Source: Chrysomallon squamiferum
Lineage: Eukaryota > Mollusca > Gastropoda > Neomphalida > Peltospiridae
Assembly: GCA_012295275.1 (NCBI GenBank)
Contig: CM022678.1
Span: 20,143,056-20,207,055, forward strand
Direction of reading: 5' to 3'
DNA: 64,000 nucleotides
This document shows, piece after piece, positions 1 through 12,736 of the stretch; positions within the stretch are counted from its first letter, which is position 1; every line of letters starts with the position of its first letter. Under the pieces are notes generated by a model. That model was not told the origin of the DNA. It searched no databases and saw only the letters and a list, made by a program, of their open reading frames with translations. Made by a program: the position numbers and the translations under genes.

Positions 1-515
1 AACCAGATTTTCCACGTCCCAGTTGACCTCGCGGAGTTTTGCTAGTACCACTGCCTGCACGTTCATTATCTGGAAGAGAAACGAGTGTGAGAAACGACTG
101 TTTACTTCAGCGACATTTTGAACTTGTTGTTAATCTGTGGTTACTGGGTACAATTAGAAAAGATGAAAATAACTTCATGATATATTAAACTCATTCATAT
201 GTATATTCAATATTCACAAACATGCAGAAAATGGAGGTACAAGCACATGCCCAAATACAGACACATACACATATACAAATTCTCTCTCTCTCTCTCTCTC
301 ACTCTCTGTCTCTCACTTTTTCTCTCTCTTTCTCTCCTTCTTTCTCTCTTTCTCTATATATAACCACACACAGATACACACAAAAGAACAAAACAATATT
401 ATAAATATAGACTCAATCATGAACATACATGCACACAAACAAAAATACATGAATACACACACATAGACACACACACACACACACACACACAGATGTACAC
501 ACACACACACACACA

Positions 516-565
<50 letters not shown>

Positions 566-3498
566 TACATGCACCCTCATCTACAACAAACTGTAAATGA
601 AATAAAACCCACAGACCTGCAGAGTTGCGTGTGCCACCATGCTGACACAGTTGGGTGGGACAGACACGTGAATGTTTGAGTTAAAACTCGACACAAAGGA
701 CCCGCCCTTGTCGGTGATGGTGAAAGTTTCTGGCTGACTGTATTCAATACCGAAAGACCCGATTCCTGATTTTACTGTGTTGTCTGGACTCAGTCGCCAT
801 ATTCCATCTGACGTCTTCTTTATAGTCCTTGCCCGGAATCTGTAACCATAGCAACAGAGATATTTACTTACTTCATGAATGAACATGGCAATACTGTATT
901 AGAAATGTTTATGTGTTTCTTAGATGATAAGGATGATATTAATGAGGAAAAATTTGTTTCATAAATGAAGATGGTAATGCATATCATGTAATGAATGAAC
1001 AGGATAATAATATGTCATATATTTTTTTTTCTTTAAATGAATATTGTAATACAGATGAGAAATATTTGTTTATCAAATGATCATGATTTTTTAAAATAAT
1101 TAACCATTATTAAAAAAAAAAAAAAAGAAAAAAGTAATTAAACTTTGGCATATTGAACAAAAGACATATGTTCAGTATTCTATTTAGATGTATTGATTAA
1201 TGGGTGGAATGGGAAATTATCTAATTGTTTAGTAGAGAATTTTTCTTTAAGAGACTAAATAAACATAATTTAAGAGTACCATGTTAGATACGTTTCATAA
1301 AATTCAAATATCTTACCAGATTCATTTGTTAAAATAACTGAACCATTTCCTTTATATTATATATTGTATACTGAATGACATAATATTTCCTGTGTATTTT
1401 TTTTTTTTTTCACAATTACCCTTACATGATCAATGGTTATTGTGTATTGAAAGATAACATGTCAATACCAATGCTATTTTATTATTTCAGTCAAATAGTC
1501 TTTGTTGTAAATTAATATAACAAATATAAAAACTTGAGTACTTTAAAGATTCTAACTCTATTATTTCTTACAGTTTCCTTATAAGAACAGAGTGTTGTTG
1601 TGGTTTGAGATACCAGTGTTATTTTATTATTTCATTAATAGAGATTTTATTTTATATGGGTATAAAAAATATAAAGATTTGAATGTTGAAAAGATTTACC
1701 TTTTCTTGATGCTTCCATTCAGTGTTAGAACTGGATGTAGCAACTCTTTGCTCAACATTGACTCTAACTGCGAACAGACGCCAAGCAGGTTGTAGTCAGT
1801 AATACGCTGCATTGATTTACCTTCAGCAACAGCAGCAGCTGCAGCATCATCTTGGACAAGTCTGTGTAGATGAGGGTCACTTTTGTAAGATCTCAGAGAA
1901 CCTGCAGGGGAAGAATTTTCCGAAGAAAACTCTGCAGCGATTTCCTTCGTCTGAAACTGGATTTCTGAAAGACTTCTTCTCTTGCCATGTCTGCCAATGC
2001 CTGGACTGGTGATGTTGCCATGTCTGTCGATGTTTGGACTGTTCACGTTGGCGTGTTTGTCAGTGTTGCTGTTTGTATGTCTCTTGTTGGGACTGTTACT
2101 GTTGCTGTGCCTGATGACGTTTGGACTGCTGCTGTTGCTGTGGTGTTTCGATGACCTCTCCTGACCTCGCATGGATCTGATGACCGACTTGACACTTCTC
2201 AGTGTGCTGTTTCTGGAAGGTCGTACTGAGGTGGTTTTCGTCAAGGTTGAAATCCCGTTTTTGTTTTTACGAAACAATCCGAACGTCTTCTGCTCGAGCA
2301 TTGGTTGGGGGCTGGTTGGCTTGTTGATGATGTTGTTCCCTTTGATGTTGAATGACTGAAGGTTTTCCAGTTTGTAGACCGACATCGGCAGCGACGTTAT
2401 GTTGTTGTTGGAGACGTCCAGATTCTGCAGCTTCTTCAGCTGCCCGATTTCTTCCGGGATGTCGTGAATGTTGTTGTTTTCCAGTCGCAGAAATTTCAGA
2501 TGAGCCAAGTCGAAAAGACCTCGAGGAAGAACCTCCAGTTCGTTGTTAGCAGCGTTGAGACAAACCAGGTTCTTCATTCTGCCCACAGAGAAACTGTGGA
2601 TTTTGTTCTTGGAGACGTTCAGATACTGAAGGTTGTCAAATCTATCCGGAACGGTTTCCAGGAGGTTTCCCTGAAGATGGAGAACTCGCAGACACTGCAG
2701 CTTGGTGAGTTCCTGCGGGACGAAGCTCAGTCGGTTGTTGCCCAGGTTCAGGTACTTCAGGTGGCGAAGTCTTATTATCGTGCTGTTCAGCGACGTGAAC
2801 TTGTTTTCTCCCAAGTTGAGCTCTCGGAGGTTGTTGAGGTTCTCAAAGCCAGGCGGGAGGTTGACGAGCCGGTTCTGAGAGAGGTTGAGGGAGTGGAGGG
2901 TGGACAGCCGGCAGACGGGCATGGGTACCTGGTCGAAGAGGTTGTTGGAGAGGTTGAGGTAGAGGAGGAGCTGCGGAGGTTCTGGATGGAGAAGGGTAGA
3001 TACCACAGCTTGTTCTGGTGCATGTCCAAGTGACGAAGACTTGTCAGCTGACCAATGTCGTGTGGAATCTGTTCTATGTCGTTCTTCCCTACCTGATTGT
3101 AAAAGAATATATATATATATCTATATCTATATCTATATCTATCTATCTATCTATCTATATATATATATTTACATATAAAGTAACGTTTTATAAAACTTAG
3201 AAATGATAAGCTGAAATGAGGTTAAGAATAATTTAAAGCTAACCTACATACATGTATTAAAATAATAACCTTAAGAAAAGAGAAGAAATATTTTACAACT
3301 TTTATTTAGAATATCATTATGGTTGTGTATAAATATTCTTGTACGATTAAACCAGTATTTTAGTCTTTTTTGATGAAGATGATGATGTTGATGATTGTAG
3401 AAGTTTTAATAACTATTGATTTGATGATAATACTAATGATGAGATCAGTAATTATAATAATAACTAATAATAGCAATAATTTTAATAATAATTTTTAG

Positions 3499-3539
<41 letters not shown>

Positions 3540-4243
3540 TATAACACAGTTAAATTTTATAACAGTAACATGAACACATTGAATAATAGCAAATAATAAT
3601 AGCAACACCAATAGTAATCATTGTACCAACAGCAACAACAGCAACAACATGAGTAATAACAAATAATAACAGCAGCAACATCATAAGTAATTACAAATAA
3701 TTACAGCAACAGTAACAACATGAGTGATAAGAAATAACAACAGTAGCAACAACAACAGCAACATGATGATAATCATAACAGTATCAAAAACAACAAGATG
3801 AGTGATGACAGATAATAACAACAGCAACAGCAACAACAACCTTTAGAAATCGCAGCTGTCTGAGTGCTCCCAACGCTCCTGGGCAAGGACGGGAATCTGT
3901 TGTGGGTGAGGTCAAGCTCTGTCAGGTGTTTGCAGTTGACAATTGTCTCTGGCAGCGACGTCAGCAGGTTCTTCAACAGAAGCAGCTTTTTCAGACTCCT
4001 CAGGTAGGAGATCATTGTGGGGAGACAGTCTATCTCATTGTCAGTCAACTTCAGAACCTCGATTCCCGTGAACTGAAACACCTCTGGGGGAATGTGGGTC
4101 AGGTTGCACCTACAGAGGTCAAGTTCGGTTTGACCCTTTGAGTTACTGACCACACGGAGTCGTATGTTTTTGTTTTGAGTTACGAAACCTGAACTGTTTG
4201 GTCGCCGCGATTTCGGGTTTGAACGTCCGTTCAACATTTTCAT
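1..4243 (-). CDS. LRR and ZU5 domain protein, PIDD1-like (5' complete, 3' end off the window)
   Basis: Four coding exons are visible on the minus strand: 4243-3841 (ATG MKMLNGRSN), 3092-1700, 839-617 and 69-1 (continuing off the edge). Splice phases agree: AAG|GTA, then AG|A, then CAG|ATA. The first two exons encode about 13 leucine-rich repeats of the LxxLxLxxNxLxxLP type (for example HLDMHQNKLWYLP and YLNLGNNRLSFVP). A Ser/Asn/His-rich linker of roughly 150 residues follows. Exon 839-617 opens a ZU5-like domain (GGSFVSSFNSNIHVSVPPNC). LRR followed by ZU5 is the architecture of PIDD1, the death-domain scaffold that assembles caspase-2 or NF-kB complexes; a death domain would lie beyond base 1 and is not seen. 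Two frame breaks occur at 3869-3871 and 2961-2971, although LRR spacing continues perfectly in the new frame, so this is either a recently damaged gene or one with consensus errors. The LRR-ZU5 architecture is well supported; the PIDD1 name is inference. Confidence 0.82.
266..562. repeat. (CT)n and (CA)n microsatellites
   Basis: A (CT)n tract with imperfect CTTT variants lies at about 281-355, and long (CA)n tracts lie at about 468-560, separated by short AGATGT and AT interruptions. They sit in the intron between the two lowest-coordinate exons of the LRR-ZU5 gene. Confidence 0.95.
3590..3840. repeat. (AAC/AGC)n triplet repeat abutting a splice donor
   Basis: The stretch is an imperfect AAC/AGC/AAT triplet array. 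Read on the minus strand it is a GTT/GCT repeat that starts exactly at the donor of the first coding exon (AAAG|GTTGTTGTT, GT at 3840-3839). The donor is therefore formed by the microsatellite itself. An (AAT)n block at 3500-3537 and a (TATC/TA)n block at 3106-3172 lie in the same intron. Confidence 0.85.
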
Positions 4244-4723
4244 AGATTTCTGTCTTGTCTGAAGAGAAAAAGATTTATTAGTAGGTTTATATTTACATGA
4301 GTGAAAAAAATTATAATTTGTGTTGTTTTGTTTTTAGAAAAGCCAGTGTGTTAAAAACATGTTTTTGATTTTTTACAATTTAGCTTTAATGATAATTTCT
4401 GTAAGAAATGATAATAATTATAATACAGGTGTTGAAAACAATACTTCTTTTTAATTATTGTTAGAAAATACATCAAACATACCCACTTACAACAACTTGC
4501 CACCTCGTTAGAAAAATACACAGACACACACAAACACACACAGACAAACACATACAAACACAAGAACACACAAATACACAGAGTAATATTAGTGTTTCAT
4601 TGTAATCAAAAACAAAGAAAAAACATAAAATTTATTTGAATATTATTACAGTTAATAAATCTGTTTCAGAATTATAGTATCTATATTATATGGACAATAT
4701 ATTAATAACTATTGAATTGTCTA

Positions 4724-4759
<36 letters not shown>

Positions 4760-4911
4760 TATATATATATATATATAAAATTTACCATCTCTACACCCAT
4801 TGATTTCTTAATTATCAGTTGCATGACAATTGTGTTTAATAAGAAAACAAAACCTACCTAAGAATTTCTGTGTATTTGTACAAACATCGTAGTTTTCATG
4901 CTAGCACTTAC

Positions 4912-4941
4912 TCCAAGCTGTTGCCACTGGTGATGTTCAGG
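4912..4941 (-). other. possible 5' untranslated exon of the LRR-ZU5 gene
   Basis: On the minus strand a short stretch is bounded by an acceptor-like CCACCACAG and a strong donor-like GGA|GTAAGTGC at 4911. The first coding exon starts after an acceptor-like CTCTTCAG near 4261, so the ATG exon is probably preceded by at least one non-coding exon. This stretch is the best candidate. Its true 5' boundary is uncertain. Confidence 0.3.
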
Positions 4942-5322
4942 TGACCTGTGGTGGACAAAGTTAACTTGAGTTGGCAATCAACTCTTTATCAATAATGAAT
5001 AAACTTTCCTTTCTCTTCTCACAAATCAATAATTTTCACCTGTTTACTTTATTTCTTGAGCAATATATTATTTATTATATACTGAAAGATAAATGTCTGT
5101 GTGATGTATTGCTTATTGAATGTAATTATTTAATAATAACTCATACTGTGAACACTGTTTATTTTATATTGAATGATTATATTGTTTATGGTTTATTTAT
5201 TATTTTATAGTATTTCTTATGTGAACAGTATATTATTTATTGTATTAATTTGTTTATTATAATCTTTGTGAGTGGTGCTATTTATAATATATTCTTCTAC
5301 ATTACAGTTCTGCCTGAAATGA

Positions 5323-5355
<33 letters not shown>

Positions 5356-5398
5356 GATAGATAGATAGATAAGCAGATCTATATATATATATATATAA

Positions 5399-5441
<43 letters not shown>

Positions 5442-5929
5442 TAAAAATCTTAAATGTTTATAATTTGTATTGGTTTCTAACCACTGTACATAATGACAGA
5501 TATAATGCAATGGCAAAACTGTTTTCTTTTTCAATCTGTCTTCCAAAACTGATACAACACAGTCCACAGCATATATTGTTCCATATACAAATAAACACAC
5601 AGCAAAGTTCCTTGTGTCTAGAGATTAGTAAATGTCAGAAATATCAAATTAGTGACATCCAGTAACTGTAGATGAATGTTTGTTTTGTTAAACAGAACAA
5701 AGTCTATCTTTTTAATTAGTAACTTCATCAATAATACATCCACTGCATGCATGGAATCTACACAGAGCCATAATCAATACTATTATACACTGGTTACTTC
5801 TTGATTGTGCAGTATTTAGTTTTGTTATACATGTATCTGCTGGTTCTATCTTGTAGAACATGATACTAAAATAGCTTGTTGCAAATCCATTTGTATATAA
5901 ATGTGTGTTCACATATATGTGTGTGTGTT

Positions 5930-5974
<45 letters not shown>

Positions 5975-6038
5975 GCATGAATGAATGCAAGTGTATATGT
6001 ATGTGTGTCTGTTGGTGTGTGCATGCAGGCAGGTGTGA

Positions 6039-6078
<40 letters not shown>

Positions 6079-6199
6079 AATTGTATATTAATGTCAATAT
6101 TAGGATTGTGAAATATAGGTGACAATACTGATATTTATGTATATCTTTGACTTTCAGACCTAATATATATATATGTGTATAATTTAATTTTGTATATTT
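4942..6199. other. intergenic stretch with microsatellites, no gene seen
   Basis: AT-rich DNA between the divergent LRR-ZU5 and SMCHD1 coding parts. It holds (CA)n at 5321-5349 and 5403-5439, GATA/TA tracts near 5350-5396, and (GT)n at about 5926-5971 and 6041-6075. No coding segment with splice borders or similarity to the SMCHD1 ATPase region was recognised. Confidence 0.6.
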
Positions 6200-6204
6200 A
6201 AACA

Positions 6205-6717
6205 CAATTCAGATGCTAAGAAACAGTTACAAATGGCCAGCATTTTCAGATGCTTGTATAATTTAATATTAAATATTTAAACACAATTTCAGATGCTAAG
6301 AAGCAGTCTCAGATGATCATGTTGTATAATATATATAACAGTACTTGTATAATTTAAATAAATACTTAAAACAATTTCAGATGCTAAGAAACAGTTTCAA
6401 ATGGCCATGATATAATGTTTAATACATATAACAGTACTTGTGTAATTTAAATAAATATTAAAAACAATTTCAGATGCTAAGAAGCAATGGCAGCATTTTT
6501 TAATACATATAACAGTATTTGAGTAATTTAATATTAAATACTAAGAAACAGTTTCAGATGGTCATGTTGTATAATACATATAACAGTACTTGTGTAATTT
6601 AATATTAATATTTTAAAAACAATTTCAGATGCTAAAAGCAGTTTCAGATGGTCATGTTGTATAATACATGTAACAGTACTTGTATATTTTAATATTAAAT
6701 ACTTACAACAATTTCAG
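6205..6717 (+). repeat. tandem array of acceptor plus exon-start copies (about 85 bp unit)
   Basis: About six imperfect copies of a unit containing ACAATTTCAG|ATGCTAAG precede the true exon. Copies of the CAG lie near 6210, 6290, 6378, 6471 and 6626, with a partial copy near 6539, and the real acceptor is at 6715-6717. Each copy includes 20 or more bases that resemble the start of the exon (GATGCTAAGAARCAGT) before it degenerates into ATAATACATATAACAGTACT-like intron sequence. Confidence 0.85.
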
Positions 6718-8254
6718 ATGCTAAGAAGCAGTCTCAGATGGCAGCGCTGTCGAAGGAGAGAGACAACATACAAAGTGCAATACGAGTTTACAAGTCAATG
6801 TTTGAAACACAGGAACAACTCATCAATGAACTGCGGTGTAAGCTGAACATGTCTTAAACAGTTGTACACTTTCTCATCACTCTATCCAAATACCTGTGAT
6901 AATTTGTGTGTGTGTGACTGTGTTTGTGTGTTCATAGGTCTGGATGTGTTTGTGGTTCTGTATGTTTTTCTGTGTTTGTGTTTGTGTGTCTTTTTATGTA
7001 TGTTTAAGTGTGTGTATAATATGTAAGTGTTTTAGGATTATTAATGTGTTGGTTTGTTTTTATAAATATGATTTATAAATACTGTCAGTACATTATGAAA
7101 ATGTTTCAGTGTATAACTGTTGTAAGTTTTATATTTTTGGATAACATCTGTGTGTGTGTGTGTCTGTTGTGTGTGTGTGTTTATATGTAAGTAAGTTATA
7201 TCTGTAGAGCTTCTAGAATAATGATAGTTTGATGACCAAGTTTTACACTTGACAGTACAAATATCTGTTAAGCTACTGCTTCATGACAAGTCCAAAAAAA
7301 TAAAATAATGAAGAGATGATTCCATAACAGAGAACTAAATACATTTTTAAATGTGATTTTCAGTGGCTCTCATTGAGGCTAGTAAAGCAGAACAGAAAAT
7401 CCGAGCAGAGCTGAGAAAACAGAATATTCCAGGTTCCCAGCTCCAACAAGTATGTAACACAAACAGCTACCTGTGATAATTACTTTATTTATTTATTTTA
7501 TTCTAGATCAACAAGTAAATGTCATAATGAGTATGTTGCTATTACAATAGCCTTTTAAGTTTCTAAGGATGATAATTCTTATTATTTATTTGTTTATTTA
7601 TTTTAGATAATCTTGTTAAGTATATAACACAAATAGTACAATGCCTTTATGACAAAGTCCCGAATTTCAAAATTTAAGCTTTTATTTTTTGTTGTTTTTT
7701 TAACCACATTAAGCTAATTTAATTTAAATATTGATGAAGTAAAAATTAAAGTTTAAATAACAATCTATGCTTGGAAATCATACATTTAGGAAGTTTATTC
7801 TTACATATTAATGAAGACAGATGGCTAAAACAAATATTTTCCTTATCTTATAATGTCAAATGTTCTAAGGGACATAAGTCCTAAGAAGAATGATAAATGG
7901 TAAGGGGAGTAATTCATGAACTAATATATTTATTTTATGTTAACAAATGCTTAAAGATGAGTGATAACCAGCCAATCATTTAATGAGAATAATTCATGAA
8001 AGAGAATATTTTATTTTATGATGACAAGTTTTCAAAGAAAATAGCTTGGAAGAATGGCGATAACTAGCAAATAATATAAGGGGAGTAACTCTTGAAAGAC
8101 TATATTTTATTTTATGAAAAGTGTTTTAAGGGAAATAACTCCAGAAAAGGATGTTTCTAGAAATGTTTTAAAGAGTAATAGGTACAGTTTAAAAAAAAAA
8201 AAAAAAAAAAATAATAATAATAATTAAAAGAAAAAAGGAATAAATAAATAAACA

Positions 8255-8291
<37 letters not shown>

Positions 8292-8584
8292 TTTATGGGA
8301 AATAACTGAATAGGATAATGGTTTAGGTGGAGACAGTAGAAAAGTTGATAGTTTTAAGGGAAATAACTCTGTTGAACTTGTTCTCATGTTTGAATATTGA
8401 TGGTTTAGGTTGAGACAGTAGAAAAGTTGACAGTTTTAAGGGAAATAACTCTGTTGAACTTGTTCTCATGTTTGAATGTTTAGGTGGAGACAGTAGAAAA
8501 GTTGATTCAGGCGAGGATGAAGTGGACTGCAGCTGCCGATGCCAAAGGGACCAGATGTGTTGCTGTGGAATTGTGTGTAAAGTG

Positions 8585-8644
<60 letters not shown>

Positions 8645-9719
8645 ATAATGTTTATGTCAGGAAAGGTAATTATATATTCTATTAAAGTGAATAAAACTGA
8701 TTATTAAATTGATGTAATAGTAGTAGTTGTTGTAGTAATAGTAGTAGTAGTAGTAGGAAAGGTAATACTTTGTTGTATTTCAATGAATTAAATTGACATA
8801 ACAATAATAGTAAATGTAGTTGTAGTAGTAGTAGGAATAGCAGTAATAGTAGCAGTAATGATTGTGTTAGGAAAAAGGTAATTATATATTGTATGTATGT
8901 GAATTAAATTGATAAAACTGAATGTGAAATTGATATAACAGTAGTAGTAGTAGTAGTAGAGCAGTAGTAGTGGTAGTATTAGTAATAATGATTGTGTTTG
9001 GAAAAATAATTATTTATTGTATTTTAATTGAATAAAACTAAATATTAAATTGATATAATAGTAGCAGGTAAAACAGCAGCAGTAGTTGTGGTAGTAGTAG
9101 TAGTAGTAGTAATACTGTTTTTACTATTATTATTTTTAATATTTATATTAAATTTATTTATCTAAAATAATAATTTTAATAATAATCGTCATCATCATCA
9201 GAATTATCTCTGTTAAAAATAACACTAAAGAACAGCAACATTAAAAAAAAAAAATAAAAACATAAAAAAATTAAATAAGATAAAAATAATAAAGAGAATA
9301 TTAATAAAAAAATAACAGTGAAATGTGAAATATTTCAGATTGCTCATCTCGCTATGGTAGAAGATGGGGACATCGCCAGAGTGTTATCCTGGCACATGTC
9401 AGCTGACATGGACTGTGTTGTTACCATGACAACCAAAAGGGTGTGTAAAAAAAATATATGTCATAGATATATTGGTATAATATATAGTAAGACAATTTTA
9501 ATTATAGTCAGTGTGCGCCTTTCATTGTGTAACTAATTTTCACATAATTAAGGTTTTGTTTTGTTTTGTTTTTTGGTTTATGGTTAATTATGTAAATAAA
9601 ATTACATAGTGTCAGAAAGATTTTCTTTTTCTTTATAATTTACTTTAGTTCTGTTGTAATTTGTTTTTCTCTCCTAATTTTTTAATATTGTTATTTTATA
9701 TATATATATATTGTTATTT

Positions 9720-9776
<57 letters not shown>

Positions 9777-12682
9777 AATTTGTTGTTTATACTTTTTCAT
9801 CTGGCATCCATAATTAACATCATGTTAAGCTTGTAGTTTCTATAAGTTTAATCAATGTTATTTTTCTTTTACAACAGGCGAAGGAAATTTATCACCAGAC
9901 GAATGGCAAACAACAAGTTTTACCTCTTGATTCTATTTATAGAAAAAATCTACCTGATTGGTCAAAGTGAGTGAAAGTGAAAGTAAAAGTCATCTGATAA
10001 ATATAGACTTAATATTTTCCTTTCTATACTTTTATGATTATTATTATTATTATTATTATTATTATTTTTTTTTTTTTTTTTTTTTTTTTCACCCATTTAA
10101 AAAAAAAATATATATATATTATTATTAATAATTATGTTGAGTACAAACTATGCATCATTTTTATATAAAGTATATTTTTGTTTTGTTAAGCTGTTATTTT
10201 ATGTTATTCTTTGTTTTATTATGTCAGTGTTAATTTGATCACAGTACACTACTTCATTAATTCATTTACTTGTTTATTTAATCTTCTGTCCAGTGTGTGC
10301 AAAAACGTTATTTACGTTAACTTGCAGAGTGTGAGAGAATCAAAAACTGTTTAATAAGACCACCTGTTTACTATTGCTGAGTGTGAGAGAATCAAAAACT
10401 GTTTAATACGACCACCTGTTTACTATTGCTGAGTGTGAGAGAATGAAAAACTGTTTATTCGCACCAACCTGGAAACCAGTGAGAGAATCAAAAACTGTTT
10501 AATAATGAAACACCTGTTTCATATTTCCACAGGATGAAAATAATGTAAAACTGTTTACATCTTAGTATTCTGTTTTCTATTTCTTCTTGTGAGAGAATTA
10601 AAACTGTTTGATGTATTATTATTTTTATTTTTTATGTGAGAAATTATTAAAATTGTTTATTATTATTGATATTATTTTTATTATGATTATGATTATTGAG
10701 AGAATAAAATTGTTTATTGTTACCACCTGTTTATTATTATTATTATTATTAAAATTGTTTATTATTATTTTTATTATGTTTATAATTAGACCTCTCATAT
10801 TTCCACAAGATGAAAATAACCTGAAAAATAGGTACATTTTAGTATTCTGAGAAACCTTCATATTTCCATAGGATGAAAATAACTATTAAAATTATTATTA
10901 TTATTAGTCTTCAATTATGATTCTTCTTATTATTCTTTTCTTCTTTCTTCTTCTTCTTCTTCTTATTTAATTCTTTTGTTATTATTATTTTTATTATTAT
11001 TATTTTTTTTATATTATGATTATGATTATTATCATATTTCCACAGGACAAAAATAACTCTAAAATAGGTTCTTAGTATTATTCTTCTTCTTCTTCTTCTT
11101 CTTTTTTTATTATTATTATTATTATTTTTATTATGATTATTTTTTGTTTTTTTTTATTATTGTTATTGTTTTATGATTATTATTAGTCATTGTTGTTATT
11201 GTTCTTATTATTTTTTATTATAATTATTTTTTTATTATTTTTTTATTATTATTTTGTTTTATCAAGATGATCATGATTATTATTATCCAATATTTTTTTA
11301 ATTTAATAAAAAAAAAATTTTGATATAATTATTATCATCACTGTTATTGTTTTTATTACTGTTATTTATTTATTTTGTTTTCAGTTTGCCAATGTAGTCA
11401 TTCTTGTTGGTGTTTTTGGATTAAGATTATTGTTAACATTATTATTATAAGGTTTTTATTATAATTATTAGACTTGTTTTTGGTGTTTTATCAGCAGTCA
11501 TGATCATTATTATCCATTATTTTTCATAATTTAATAAAAAAGAAAAAAAAAAAAGAAAATTTCTTTTTTGATAGTATCTCACATACAGACACACACACTG
11601 TGGTCAAACGTGTTTCTGTATACATATAGGGTATTTTGTTTTCAGTTTTGTAATGCAGGTGTAGAAAACACTTTGATTCTGGATTCTTTAGACTATAGTA
11701 AACATCTACAGACAAGAGGTTTGTCATTATTCTAGACTTGTTTTCAGATGTAATACAGGGCATTATTCTGTAGTAAACACTTTATGTAATACAGGGTATT
11801 ATTCTGTAGTAAACACTTTATGTAATTCAGGGTATTATTCTGTAGTAAACACTTTATGTAATACAGGGTATTATTCTGTAGTAAACACTTTATGTAAGAC
11901 AGGGTATTATTCTGTAGTAAACACTTTATGTAATTCAGGGTATTCTGTATTCAGCAGTATTCTGCAGTCAACAGTTTATATAATAAAGAATTTTCTACAA
12001 TCAGGAATATTCTGTAGTTAGTGTTATATAAGAAGGAATATTCTATAATCATGGGGGATTCTATAGCCAACAATATTATAAGGAATCATATTTATTCAGG
12101 ATTATTCAGTAGTCAGCAATATTATATAATAAAGAATGAAATAAAACAAGACCCTGTAATTTATCTGTGTTGCTGTAATATATTATTATTTCCTAAACTT
12201 GCTTTTGTTTCTTCTGCTCTTATTCTTCATATTATTATTATTATAACTAGATCATTATTGTTGTATTTGTTTTTAAAAGAAGATTTTTATTACTGTGTGA
12301 TGTTTTTAAAACCAGATTTTTATTACTGTGTGATGTTTTTAAAAGAAGATTTTTATTACTGTGTGATGTTTTTAAAACCAGATTTTTATTACTGTGCGAT
12401 GTTTTTAAAACCAGATTTTTATTACTGTGTGATGTTTTTAAAACCAGATTTTTATTACTGTGTGATGTTTTTAAAACCAGATTTTTATTACTGTGTGATG
12501 TTTTTAAAACCAGATTGTCAAACACACCCACTGCCCCACCATCCTCACCCGAGATGGAGAAAGAATAAGAAGTAACGGAAAGTTCGGTGGAGCGATGAAC
12601 CGAGCCCTGCCCATAGAGAAACTTCGTGGTGCTGTCTTTGGGGAACCTCTGCCTATGGCGTACCATGCACTGTGTACTCAGA

Positions 12683-12736
<54 letters not shown>

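Noticed and set aside
2464-3033. A 189-codon plus-strand frame opposite the LRR exon.
   Set aside because: It is the antisense shadow of a clear leucine-rich-repeat coding exon, and its Glu/Val-rich composition follows from reversed LRR codons.
10789-10830. A micro-exon encoding [13 protein letters not shown] as the missing SMCHD1 hinge part.
   Set aside because: It can join the exon ending at 9966 but leaves phase 2 before the exon at 12514, which needs phase 0, and too many residues would still be missing. Kept only as a hint in the finding on the hinge.
12021-12666. Open frames on both strands encoding repeated [11 protein letters not shown]-like or [11 protein letters not shown]-like peptides.
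   Set aside because: They come from the 33-bp intronic repeat, whose length is a multiple of three. The same DNA ends in a recognised SMCHD1 exon in a different frame.
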